This document shows, one piece after another, positions 45,645 to 55,619 of a DNA stretch of 64,000 nt. Location of the stretch: the NCBI GenBank assembly GCA_015832175.1, contig WJXW01000012.1, forward strand, positions 1,756,001 through 1,820,000, given 5' to 3'. Numbering within the stretch: position 1 is the first letter of the stretch; each line of letters opens with the position of its first letter. This DNA comes from Paraphaeosphaeria minitans (taxonomy: Eukaryota; Ascomycota; Dothideomycetes; Pleosporales; Didymosphaeriaceae). The notes under the pieces were generated by a model. It saw only the letters and a program-made list of their open reading frames with translations. It ran no database searches and was not told where the DNA came from. The translations under genes and the position numbers were made by a program.

Positions 45645-46719
45645 ATGTTTCACAAGGCGCTCCTCGTTCTGCCTCTCTTTTTCTTGGCGTCTGTCACCTT
45701 CGCTACACCTCTTGAGACACGGGAAGCATCACCAGGACTCATAGATGACTTACTTAAGGGCACACTGGACGCGATTCGGCAGACGATCAAGGATATCTTA
45801 GCGGGTGTCAAGTCTGGTGTTGCGGATGGTGACATCTCGAGCAAGCCACTGATATGCCTATCAAGTGTCGACAAGTGCTGCGTTTGTACGTCAAGACCCG
45901 CAGAATTTTTCTCCGCCCTCCTAACAGCTGAATAAAGGGTGGGATGTCTCCGCCGAACTCACCAAGCGCTTCAAAGAAACCAACGGCCAATGCAACGACG
46001 CCGCCCGCGCTGCCATCCGCTTCGGCTTCCACGATGCCGGCGCCTGGGACAAAGACACCACCACCGGCGGCGCCGACGGCTCCCTGATGATGGACTTCGG
46101 GGAGATTGACCGCGCAGAAAATAACGGCCTGCAATCCGTCCGCCTGCTCCTCCGCGAAGTCCAGGCCAAATTCAAAGTTGGCTACGCAGACCTCGCACAG
46201 TACGCCCACAACCACGGCACCATCTCGTGTCCCAGAGGCCCACGCATCCGTACATGGGTTGGTCGCAAAGATGCCACGGGCCCTGCGCCCACGGGCAAGC
46301 TGCCCGACGTGCACGACAGCCCGGACAACCTCATCGCGCTCTTCGAACGCAAAGGCTTCTCCGCACACGACCTCGCTGCCCTCGTCGGAGCCCACGCTGC
46401 AGCCAAACAACGCTTCGTCGATACCTCTCAGGCCGGCAAACCCCTCGACACCACGCCAGGCGTGTGGGACGTCGAGTTCTACAACGACACTTTGCAGGAG
46501 CCGCAGAATCCAGCTATCTTCGTCCTCCCCAGCGACAAGAAGTTGAGCGTTCATCCGAAGATCAACGATGAGTGGGTGAGCTTTGTGGGGGATCAGCCGC
46601 ATTGGAATGAGGATTATGCCAAGGCGTATATTAGGATGAGTTTGTTGGGGGTCACGAGTAGTGAGTTGAAGGGGTTGAAGGATTGTACGAAGACGTTGCC
46701 GAAGAAGACTAATAAGTGA
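45645..46719 (+). CDS. Secreted class II-type haem peroxidase
   Basis: Plant/fungal/bacterial-superfamily haem peroxidase of the secreted fungal class II type. Two exons (45645-45885, 45938-46719) with a 52-nt intron (CTAAC branch, AAAG acceptor) give 340 residues. A signal peptide (ALLVLPLFFLASVTFATPLE) precedes a 40-residue propeptide-like segment. The distal haem side shows RAAIRFGFHDAGAW with catalytic Arg and His. CPRGPRI and GRKDA blocks follow. The proximal His lies in LVGAHAAAKQRF, and TPGVWDVEFYNDTL is a class II-like block. The residue after the proximal His is Ala, not the Ser/Thr usual at this calcium-linked position. I cannot establish Mn- or lignin-oxidising sites. Confidence 0.9.
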
Positions 46720-47140
46720 GATCCGCAAGAGGGAAGATGGTGAAGGTTTCGGGGATTGGGGGTTATGAAAATATGATACCACGAGTTATGCGATCATGGT
46801 CTTGGATATGCAATACGGGACCTTTCTCTGTGTGTTTGAAGTTTCTGTGTGCGTAGTGCAATTGATACAGATTCCACAACGCGCAACTAAGAGTTTCACA
46901 ATGCGAAACTTTTCACGCGCTGTGGGAAAGCTCTTCCTGTGACCAGCGAATCCTTCGCAAAGCACCTGGTGATCGCCATAATTCCCAAGGCGATGGAGCG
47001 AGCCGATCTAGATTTCAGTGCATTTCTGGAGAACGATCGGTGCTATCCGAAGGTGGTCGATATATCATACTTACACTTCAATGTGACGTAGTGGATACGA
47101 CTGCGGTATCTGGCCACGCCCTTTACCATTAGATATGAAC

Positions 47141-47148
47141 GTCGCAAA
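47141..47148. repeat. 8-bp target-site duplication (left copy) of the hAT MITE
   Basis: GTCGCAAA directly precedes the element and is repeated exactly at 47514-47521 directly after it. Eight base pairs is the hAT-superfamily target-site length. Confidence 0.88.
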
Positions 47149-47513
47149 CAGCGCTGTTCACGTACCGTACAGGGTCCGTACTGAGGTCGAGTACGTACGT
47201 ACGGGAGCTATGGGCCAGTCAGTACGTACGTAGGGCCTAAAAATGCGTACAGTGCGCTCTATATTGCGTAGTACACTCTGTACTTATTCTAAGCTTTATA
47301 TAGCATAGAAACTACCTAACTAGGGGACTAGCTAGTGTGTAGTAAGAGTTCTACTTTAAAAGTATTCTGCAAAGTTTTATAAACAGGAAAAACGTAATGA
47401 TTACTTTTATACTTTTGTCCTCCCGTACTTCTATACTTACGTACGTGCGGGCTGTTTAACCGTACGTATGGGAGTACGGTCCGTACTGTACGGTATCTAC
47501 TTGAACAGCCCTG
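47149..47513. mobile_element. Non-autonomous hAT-type element (MITE), 365 bp
   Basis: Terminal inverted repeats CAGCGCTGTTCACGTA (left) and CAGGGCTGTTCAAGTA (right, reverse complement) match at 14 of 16 positions, and CCGTACAG recurs inside both ends. The CAGGG-like terminus and the perfect 8-bp duplication GTCGCAAA on both sides identify a hAT-superfamily insertion. The interior is AT-rich with many CGTACG palindromes and no ORF, so it depends on a transposase supplied elsewhere. Confidence 0.88.
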
Positions 47514-48378
47514 GTCGCAAAACGGCACTTTCCACGCCGCGAGGACAACAATTTGAACGGTGGAATTATACTTACTGAAAAAATGCGGGAAAAATAAACT
47601 TGATTTACAGTACGATGCAGTATCTAAGCCGTACGAGAGATTGTTGAAAACTAGTCGGGGGTACATCTTCATCTCAGGATGAAAGTATAACATCGAGGTT
47701 ACTGATAGCAATTACTTCTTTCCAACAGTGCGGCCCAGAACTGAATGCGCGGCCTAATTAGACGGGAAATGCCAATGGCTGGCACTGCTCCCACGTTTCA
47801 CGCGAGACTAAATGGCTGTACCCTTGCCTCTGCCACCCAGGTGGCAGCTACAATTTCTATACAAGTAACTATTGTTACATCTAATAACAACATTTCATTA
47901 CCTCCTTATTTACCCCACTAACTCTTCCGCTTTCGAAAACCTCCGCACTCCAGCCTACGCAACCATGCCAATGAAATTAAACGCTCCTATCGTTCCTGGG
48001 GCTTCCCTTTCTTCGTCTTGACCACCAGTCTTCTCCTCACTCGACGCCAACGATGTCAACCCGATCTACTTCTAAATTTGACGCTTTGATCCCGCGAGCG
48101 ACGCGCTACTAGTCCAGCATTCGCAGAGCCCTCTCTGCATAAGCCCCCCACAGTGCTCCCAGGCATCAGCAACACTCTCAAAACCCTCATCAGCCTCTTA
48201 CCTGATTCAACCTGACGTTTGGGTCCCACCAGCTACGCGCTAGCAAATCACCACCCCGCTCTCTCTCTCCATACGCCCGCCTCCGGGTTCCTCAAGACCA
48301 CCACCCACCTTTGATCAGACAACCCATTTAACGAGCTAAACACACGACACAATACACATCTTCTCCGTCATACTCAAT

Positions 48379-48796
48379 ATGCGCTTCTTCGCTGTCCTTA
48401 CGGCGCTCGCCCTCGCGACTTTCACGACCGCCGCCCCGGTCGACACCTCCCCGGCGTCCCCGCTGCTCGCGCCGCGAGGCTGCACCTCACCCTCCTGCGC
48501 TCTCGTCACTTTCTACGACCGCACCCAGGTCAACTGGAACAATGTTCAATGCGTCAACGCGGGCAAGGAGGTCATCGGCATTTTGGTCGGCGAGTGCTAC
48601 TGCGTGCTCTACTCGTAAGTAAAACCCAATTTGTTGAATGCATTTCTTTCGAATGGTGCTAATCGTGAACAGGGAGCAGCAGTGCAAGGGCAACTACCAG
48701 GAGGTCTACCCTTGCCCTGGCGCCATGGGACCCAAGGACTTCAACTTCCCGCCCAAGTCCCTGTCTTGCGGTGGATGGGCTGGTGGCAAGCCTTAG
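48379..48796 (+). CDS. Small secreted cysteine-rich protein, effector-like
   Basis: Two exons (48379-48614, 48673-48796) encode 119 residues. A strong signal peptide (MRFFAVLTALALATFTTAAP) is followed by a short Pro/Ser/Thr spacer and a compact domain with eight cysteines (RGCTSPSCA, VQCV, GECYCV, QQCK, YPCPG, LSCGG). Size, signal and cysteine count fit candidate effectors or secreted antimicrobial-like proteins. I do not recognise a named family. The intron 48615-48672 has GTAAGT and GAACAG signals. A pyrimidine-rich promoter precedes the ATG. Confidence 0.82.
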
Positions 48797-49505
48797 AGGT
48801 GGGATCGTGCGCTGGCATGACCGAATGATCAACGATTTGGAATGTGGCCTGGCCTGGCATGAATGCTGAAGGTGGATTGTGCCTTCGTGATAGTGGGAGT
48901 TCACGTAGTGGAGATAATTCCCGGGGACGGCTTTTCCGGATATGTCCAGCTGATACACTTCCAACTTTGGAAGTGAAAAATCTCAATCAAAGCTGTTTTG
49001 CATAGTGCTCGCCTGGTGAACATTGCCTTGTGCGATGCACAATGCAACGAGGTGCTGTTCGATTTGTTCGCGCGAACTACAAGGTGGTGTGTCGTAGAGT
49101 GATAGACAGAACATAAAATGCGAGCCTGGCTTTCTGGCAACACGAATTAAAGCGTTGCAAGTGGATGCAGTAGGGTGATGTGTGAAGGTGAAGGAAAGTC
49201 GGTGCGCAGGGGAAGAGTGACCCCGCGTGCGCGACGCGCCTGCCCTGACGCTTAACCCCGCGCTAAGTCCGAGTGCGCACCACCGCCACCGCCACCATCA
49301 GCACTCGTACCTGCTCTCTTCACCTCTTCAACACGCTCCTTTGCATTCCTTCATGGAAGCTTACTCCTGACGCCTTCCCACACTTTCATCCTGTACACAC
49401 ACAAGCGTATTGGTGCAATCGGTCGAACACGGCTTCTTCTAATACCCACAGACACATCGTCTGCGTTTAGGAACCTACAGACGTGCGCATGCGCACACAT
49501 CCACC
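48797..49505. other. Intergenic, no gene seen
   Basis: Region between the secreted protein and WSS1. No supported feature beyond a CACC-rich stretch (49271-49300) in the WSS1 upstream region. Confidence 0.5.
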
Positions 49506-50888
49506 ATGCCCCTCGGTTTCGAGCGCATCAATGAGCGCACACAGCGCCCAAATGCGCACATTAATTTCATCCGGCCGTTGCCCGGCCCGACCTCGAAAAC
49601 TGCCGAAGAGATCCTCAGCCGGGTCGCTGCCGGGTGCTACCCTTTCATGAAGTCGAACATGATCCTCGTCCAAGCTCTTGAGGAGTTCCCCTTCAACCGC
49701 GAGTTCGTCGGCCGCAACTTCAATGCCGGCGAGGTCATACAGCTCGTTCTCCGGGATCGGAATGGCATGTGGCTACCGCAACGCATGATCGAGATGGTCA
49801 TGGTCCACGAGCTTGCACACTGCAAGCAAATGAACCATTCGCCCGCTTTCTGGAAAGTGCGGAACGCGTATGCGGACGATTTGAGGGCGTTGTGGACGAA
49901 AGGGTACAAGGGCGAGGGCATGTGGGGACGCGGCAGAGATCTGGACACGGGCGCATTGCAGCAGGAGGATAGGGACCCCGGCGACCTGCCTGAGCACGTC
50001 TGCGGCGGCACTTACGGTCGGCGTTCCTCTAAGAAGAGGCGACGCGGCGGCAACACCAAGCAGACCTTCACGTATGCCGAGCGTAAGCAGCGCCGGATCT
50101 TGAAGAAGTTCGGCGCCGGCGGCCAGTCGTTGGGGTCGGATGAGAACACAAAGGTCAAGCTCGAGGGCGGTCTCACGAAGAAAGGCAAGCCTCGAGTAGC
50201 CGGTAGTGCCCGCGGCCGAGAACTTCGTGCTGCGGCAGCACTGGCGCGTTTTGACACAGCCAAGAAGGATCAGGTCGAAGTGAAGGAAGAGACCCCATCA
50301 GATAGCGAGACAGAAGACGACGAGATTGAGTTTGTCGAAGGAGGTGCAGCTATCGATGTGGACGGTCAAGAGATGACCGATGACAAGGGTCGCGCACTTG
50401 TCAAGATCTGCGAAGACGAAGACACGCAGGACGGCAACGCACAGCGCGAGATGTATGAGTTGCAAGGCTTGAACGAGCCGAAGCCAAAGCTCAAGACCTC
50501 TACAAGCTCATCGCTCACCAAACTGAAGGCTTCTCGCTCCTTGGTAGGTTCCACAGATCCACCAAAGGCTTTGCCCATTGAATCAGATTCCGCCTCGACC
50601 AATTTCACGAAAGCAAAGTCGCCCCCCCAGGTCGTCCACATCGATGAGATTTACACGCTTCGCCCAGCCCAAGCTCCGGAACCTCGCCCTGCGCCTGCGA
50701 CCAACACGTGCGCCATATGCTCGCTCGAAAACGAAGTCGACTCTTTGACGTGCATGGCATGCTCCCACGTGCTGAACCCTCATAATGATCCCAATCACTG
50801 GAGCTGTAAGAGTGCCGCTTGCAAAGGTAGCAAGTACGTCAACGCCGGCGATGTAGGACGGTGCGGCGTTTGCGATGCTTCGGGGTAA
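49506..50888 (+). CDS. WSS1: DNA-dependent metalloprotease WSS1
   Basis: SprT-like/WLM-domain zinc protease that removes proteins crosslinked to DNA and links to SUMO and Cdc48. Intronless, 460 residues. The WLM catalytic motif HELAHCKQMNH lies at residues 101-111, with NHSPAFW after it. A basic linker (SSKKRRRGG) and acidic hydrophobic patches (EIEFVEGG; PPQVVHIDEI) look like SUMO-interacting motifs. The C-terminus has a CxxC...CxxC zinc finger (CAICSLENEVDSLTCMAC) and a further Cys pair set (CKSAAC...CGVC). Length and order match fungal Wss1. It is convergent with ADE12 over 1 kb. Confidence 0.94.
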   Translation: MPLGFERINERTQRPNAHINFIRPLPGPTSKTAEEILSRVAAGCYPFMKSNMILVQALEEFPFNREFVGRNFNAGEVIQLVLRDRNGMWLPQRMIEMVMVHELAHCKQMNHSPAFWKVRNAYADDLRALWTKGYKGEGMWGRGRDLDTGALQQEDRDPGDLPEHVCGGTYGRRSSKKRRRGGNTKQTFTYAERKQRRILKKFGAGGQSLGSDENTKVKLEGGLTKKGKPRVAGSARGRELRAAAALARFDTAKKDQVEVKEETPSDSETEDDEIEFVEGGAAIDVDGQEMTDDKGRALVKICEDEDTQDGNAQREMYELQGLNEPKPKLKTSTSSSLTKLKASRSLVGSTDPPKALPIESDSASTNFTKAKSPPQVVHIDEIYTLRPAQAPEPRPAPATNTCAICSLENEVDSLTCMACSHVLNPHNDPNHWSCKSAACKGSKYVNAGDVGRCGVCDASG

Positions 50889-51892
50889 CTTGTTGACGCG
50901 CAGTGTATCTTTTGTATCGAATCAGTTTTATACCCAATGTAAGCATTTCTCAGTTGATCGCAGCTTTTTGCAAGGTTTCTGTTAACTTCACGTGAGCTGA
51001 CCGGGTTCGTTCCTGGGTCAGGCTCAGGTAGCACCTGTCATCGTCTTCGCGACACAAACCTCCCCATAACACCCCCAATCTTACTCTGTTTGTGCTCTTT
51101 TCCGTTCCTTCTCGCTGCCTTTTCCCGACTTGTGCTTCGCTTCGGTCACTTGTTGCGGGCAATCCTGACGAAAATCCTCGATATATGTTACTAACCAGCA
51201 AGCGTCGCTGTTAACATTTTCAAAGTCCGAGGGCAATCCTCTCGTGAGATATTCTATACAAGCACTAGCTTCGGTCTGTAATCATGGATAATATCCGCGA
51301 GGGCTCAGACTTGTTCCGGGTTCTGGCGTTGTTCGAAGCTTTGCCTGCAAGCGGAACAGGCAACAGCGCTTCGCAAATTCCAGAAGTGACTCGAACCCGC
51401 ACACACACCCCAACACCGAAAATCCCGAAACTCATAGCTGTGGCCTTTTCAAGAGCCTTGGAGCTCTCTTGGAGCTCTCCTGGGCGGATTGAGGCTGTCA
51501 CCGGGGCTCGTTTGCGTCTTCCAGACTTCGACCAATCTGGTGCAGTAGCCAACTTTCAGTTCCCATACTCTCTCCAAGCCTTGCTCGCTAGCTACCGATG
51601 CTCTTCTCCAATGCCTGGAACGTGCTTGTCTCTCTATTTCAATGGATCTTCGACGTCCTCGAACGCTGTCTTGCCGCCTTCAAGGCAGAGTTAGATTTAC
51701 AATATGTTAGCCACAAGCACTCAGCGTGGAAGTCATCCGTCAAGATACGAGGAAGAAATCCATCTATATTCTATCGTTTACGAGCGTGCCATTCCGGCAA
51801 TCCGGTGAGGACAGCCTTTACAATTCCCATAATGGAGAGGTATCTTGTGCGAGCCCTGGTACTGCGCCCCGTGAACATCCATACACCATGCT
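50889..51892. other. Convergent intergenic gap, no firm gene
   Basis: A 136-codon plus-strand ORF (51284-51694) and an overlapping one with a hydrophobic helix (51598) occur here, but neither has recognisable features. Treated as non-coding. Confidence 0.5.
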
Positions 51893-53284
51893 TTACCGGG
51901 AAATCATGTGATCTCTTGCCGGCCCCACACCAATCCACTTCACCGGCACATCGATGAACTTCTCAATGTACTCAATGTACTTCCTCGCGTTCTCGGGCAA
52001 TTCCTTCCACGTCTTGATTCCCGTAGTCGCCGTCTTCCAGCCCGGGAGCGTCTCGTAGTGGACCTCGACCTTGCTTAAAATTTCCGTGTCAGCAGGGAAA
52101 TAGTCCAGCGTCTGGCCGTTGTACGAGTAGCTCGTCGCGACCTTGAGCTCGTCGAAGTCATCCAGGACATCGAGTTTGGTGAGGTTGATGGCCGTGTAGT
52201 CGTTGCACGCATGGCTGTGCTTGACCACCACGAGATCCAGCCACCCGCAACGCCGTTTCCGGCCCGTGGTGACGCCGACCTCGTGGCCGACCTGCTGCAG
52301 CTTCTCGCCGTCGGCGTTGAGCTGCTCCGTGGGGAAGGGACCAGAGCCTACGCGGGTTGTGTATGCTTTTACGACGCCGATGACCTCGCGGATGGAGCGC
52401 CAGCCCAACGTGAGCCCGGTCATGACGCCGCCAAGGCCGGTGTTTGAGGAGGTCACGAAGGGGTAGGTGCCATGGTCGATGTCGAGCATGAGGGCATTGG
52501 CGCCTTCGACGAGGATGGGCGTCTTCTTCTCCTTTGCGGAGGCGAGGAGCGGGACCTGGTCGACGACGTAGTCTTGGAGCTTGGTGCGGTAGTCCTAGGA
52601 TCGTCAGTAAACTGGGGAGGGACGGATGTGCACAACGGGGTGAGGGGTGTGCACAAAGGGTAGACGCACCTTGTAGCGCGTAATCTCCTCGTCGACGTCG
52701 TACTGCAGCAGGTCGCCGAAGCGCTTCTTGTAGCCATCGGCCAGGCGCCGCATGCCCGCCTCGAATTTGTCCTCGTGGAAGATGTCACACATGCGCATGC
52801 CGCTGCGGGTCATCTTGGTGCTGTAGGATGGGCCGATGCCCTTCTTGGTGGTGCCGATGAGGCGGCCGCCGAGCTCCACCTCCTCGAGCCCGTCGACCAG
52901 CTGGTGCATGTCGAAGACGACCTGGGCGCGGTCGCTGATGTAGATGCGGCCATCCGTCTTCAGGCCCTTTGCGTGCAGGGCGGCGAGCTCGGCGAAGAAG
53001 CTCGGCACGTGCACGACGCAGCCGCTGCCGATGAGGTTGACGCAGCCCGGGTTCACGAGGCCCGAGGGCAAGATGTGGAAGTCGTAGGTGACGCCGTCGA
53101 CGACGATGGTGTGGCCGGCATTGTTCCCGCCCTGGGCGCGGCAGCAGAGCCTCGACGAGTGGGCGAGGATGTCGGCGAGTTTGCCCTTGCCTTCATCTCC
53201 CTGCGCTTCATTTTAACGGAGCCGAGGAAAGGATGCGAATTGAAGATTTACCCACTGAGCTCCTAACACGACGGTGACGGACAT
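51893..53284 (-). CDS. ADE12: Adenylosuccinate synthetase
   Basis: Purine biosynthesis enzyme that joins IMP and aspartate with GTP to give adenylosuccinate. Exons 53284-53252, 53200-52670 and 52594-51893 give 421 residues. The N-terminal [18 protein letters not shown] signature is rebuilt across intron 53201-53251. [11 protein letters not shown], the [10 protein letters not shown] block and [15 protein letters not shown] (IMP and aspartate loop) are all present. The second intron is 52595-52669. The C-terminus [12 protein letters not shown] is typical. It is a housekeeping gene with C/G-biased codons that produce long antisense shadows. Confidence 0.96.
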
Positions 53285-53681
53285 GTTCGAAGCAAGACGA
53301 CGAGAGCGGGCGGGGCGCAGGAAGGCGGTTTTGATTGCTGCGCAATGCGCATCCAACGGCGCAAGCGGGAGTCACTGCGGGCGGCGGCCGGTCGCGCTTG
53401 CCCAATGAAAATGTTTGCACTGAGGGTGAAAGGCGCGAAGAGCGGCTATCGGGCCCCTGCCGGACCTACGACTGGCCGCGAGCGGCCTTGTTGGTCTGCG
53501 ATGGGCTTCCGTCCTCTACACAAGCTGGAAGACGGACTGGTACCGCGACAGGAGAGCAATTGGGCCCGTCGTCCTCCGCAATCGCAGCGCTGAGGCTCAA
53601 CGAGGGCTGTCTTTTCCGTCGACAGTGAAGTTCTACGAACGAGTGCCCCGCCCCCACCATCGGGGTCTGACGCCATGGCCC

Positions 53682-54055
53682 AGTTTTGCAGCCGGGGGCG
53701 GGCGGCCAATGAGAGGGCGGAGATGGACAGGACGTAATCCGATGTCTAACTTACGATACCGCACCTGGCCTGTAACAGCGTGCGATTGCTGACAGGAAGG
53801 GATCTACTAGTCCCGAGCAGGAGACGTCTTGAAAATGCTCCGTTTCTTATCATGTATTTGATTTGATGTCGTGACATTACAATCTTTACACCCAGCGCAT
53901 GATTATAGCGCGTAATCTATAGGCTTGGAGAGGTCTAGCCCTAAGAACCCAGCGCAGTTTTGCAGCCAAGAGCGAGCGGGACAATGGGAGGGTGCCGACT
54001 GGCGTTACGTAATCCCACATCTATTGGGCGCCTCACCCATGACACCGTAGCCGGC
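53682..54055. repeat. Diverged direct duplication flanking the LINE insertion point
   Basis: Copy A (about 53682-53775) and copy B (about 53948-54055) share AGTTTTGCAGCC, CAATG(A/G)GAGGG, (G/T)ACGTAATCC and a GA(T/C)ACCG-type end. Copy B ends exactly at the LINE target site. Confidence 0.6.
54043..54055. repeat. 13-bp target-site duplication (left copy) of the LINE
   Basis: CACCGTAGCCGGC directly before the element is repeated exactly at 59775-59787 directly after its tail. Confidence 0.9.
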
Positions 54056-54164
54056 ACCGGTGGTACCCTCATAATTCTTTAGCGCGGCGGAGGAGACAGC
54101 TTACGTACACATTGCGAATACCGGAGTCCAATCACAGAGTGCGAAGAGACGCGGGGAGGCGGCG

Positions 54165-55619
54165 ATGCCGACGCGTCCCGGCGGGATGACCGACGAACCC
54201 CATACGAACGTCCCCCTACCAATCGTCGACGGTGACCAACCGGTACGCCCACAACGCGAATCAAGACCGGTTACCTTCTTCGACGGAACGACATGGCGAG
54301 GAACCACGACCGAACCCACTACCCTCGACCCAGACGCTGCGCCAGACACGACACGAGTAAACCAACCATCGAACGTACCCGCAAATAAGACCAATCGCAT
54401 CGCTAGATTACGATCAAGGCAAAGGAGATCCCCAGAACCTCCACAAACCCGATGGGAAGAGATAACCTGGCTTATAGCAAGCCTACGGGACGTCATCACA
54501 AAACAGGAGCGGATGATAGAGGGTATTAGAACCAACCTGGCCGCACTACAGAGGCAGAACGAAACGCTACAAGGCCAGAACGAAACGTTGCAGGACCAGA
54601 ACGAGGCGTTAAGCGCGAGGGTTGACGAGCTTGGAAACCGGATAAAGGAGCTTCAGGAACATAGCAGCGCACATAGGAGTCAGAACGAGACGTTGAAAGA
54701 GGGTATTTCTGCCCTTAAGAGTGAGTTACAGACACTCGGTACGAATCGTCCATCATGGGCCGCAATCGCAGCGCAGGGTAACACAACAGCGCCGGGCAGG
54801 CCTCCATCGGTAAACCCTAGCCCGAGCCAACAAGCAAACGAACAAAAGCTTCCGGGTATCAGTCTTGACCTCTCCGGTGTGATCAGCCCCCAATTTCAGA
54901 TATCCAACACTAAAGAGATCAGAGATCGTGTCCGCCAGGCGTTTAACAGCCACGCGAATACCAAGGACATAGGCTGGTTTGGCATTGCGAGGACAGGAGC
55001 AGACCCAAACAGGGTCAAAATATGCTTAAGAACGCACGAGGAGGCAGCCAGGATCAAAAGGCATGACGAATGGCTTCAGTCCCATTTCCGAGGAGCTCGT
55101 GTCCAGGGCGAGCAATGGTACCCGGTCAAAGTCGACAGGGTAAATAAGGCTAGCATATGTGATGATTCGAGAATTCACCTCCGGGAGGATGCCGGAGCGA
55201 AGATAGGTGCCGAAAACGGGGTCGTAGTCAGGAAATTACGCTTCATCGGCCGCCCGAACCCAGACAAGCTCCATTGCTCAGTCGTCCTCTTTCTCGCTAG
55301 CAAACAAGAAGCGGAAGAACTCATACGGCGCAAGTACCTAGATGTCGACGGTGAGGTAGCGTACACTAAAACCTATGAACCAAGGCCTACCCCTCGACGC
55401 TGTTTTAATTGCCACAAGTTCGACGACCATGAGGCTCGAAGATGCCCGACCAGAGAGCCGACATGCGGATTCTGTGCTAGAACCGGTCACGTAGAACGCG
55501 ACTGTGCTTCGGAGACTCCGAAGTGTGTTAATTGCTCCGGCCCACATAAGGCCAGCGATAGAGGATGCCCTGAATATAAAAGACTCCTGCAGGAAGTAAA
55601 TCCCCTACGCCATGCCTAG
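54165..55619 (+). CDS. LINE ORF1: gag-like RNA-binding protein
   Basis: Protein of 484 residues. A Pro/Arg-rich N-terminus is followed by a heptad coiled coil with repeated QNETLQ/QNEAL units (residues about 120-190), likely for oligomerisation. A middle RNA-binding-like domain follows. Three CCHC zinc knuckles are near the C-terminus (CFNCHKFDDHEARRC, CGFCARTGHVERDC, CVNCSGPHKASDRGC). It would package element RNA. It ends in an 8-nt overlap with ORF2. The first ATG at 54165 is used as start. Confidence 0.93.
   Translation: MPTRPGGMTDEPHTNVPLPIVDGDQPVRPQRESRPVTFFDGTTWRGTTTEPTTLDPDAAPDTTRVNQPSNVPANKTNRIARLRSRQRRSPEPPQTRWEEITWLIASLRDVITKQERMIEGIRTNLAALQRQNETLQGQNETLQDQNEALSARVDELGNRIKELQEHSSAHRSQNETLKEGISALKSELQTLGTNRPSWAAIAAQGNTTAPGRPPSVNPSPSQQANEQKLPGISLDLSGVISPQFQISNTKEIRDRVRQAFNSHANTKDIGWFGIARTGADPNRVKICLRTHEEAARIKRHDEWLQSHFRGARVQGEQWYPVKVDRVNKASICDDSRIHLREDAGAKIGAENGVVVRKLRFIGRPNPDKLHCSVVLFLASKQEAEELIRRKYLDVDGEVAYTKTYEPRPTPRRCFNCHKFDDHEARRCPTREPTCGFCARTGHVERDCASETPKCVNCSGPHKASDRGCPEYKRLLQEVNPLRHA

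Larger units (their letters stand above)
46720..48378. other. AT-rich intergenic carrying a hAT MITE
   Basis: No gene seen. It contains the 365-bp MITE at 47149-47513 and a C/T-rich stretch around 47.9-48.35 kb that forms the promoter and 5' UTR of the next secreted protein. Confidence 0.6.
53285..54055. other. Intergenic with a duplicated ~100-bp segment up to the LINE
   Basis: Upstream region of ADE12 and left flank of the LINE. Two diverged copies of a segment containing AGTTTTGCAGCC, CAATG(A/G)GAGGG and ACGTAATCC lie at about 53682-53775 and 53948-54055. Confidence 0.6.

Noticed and set aside
51385..51405. tRNA T-loop-like GGGTTCGAGTC on the minus strand
   Set aside because: The flanking stems do not pair and no D or anticodon arm is present.
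51284..51694. 136-codon ORF between WSS1 and ADE12
   Set aside because: No recognisable domain. It lies in a convergent 3' region where UTRs are expected.
53446..53709. ORFs in the ADE12 promoter region
   Set aside because: Overlapping frames on both strands in GC-rich DNA without start context or family features.
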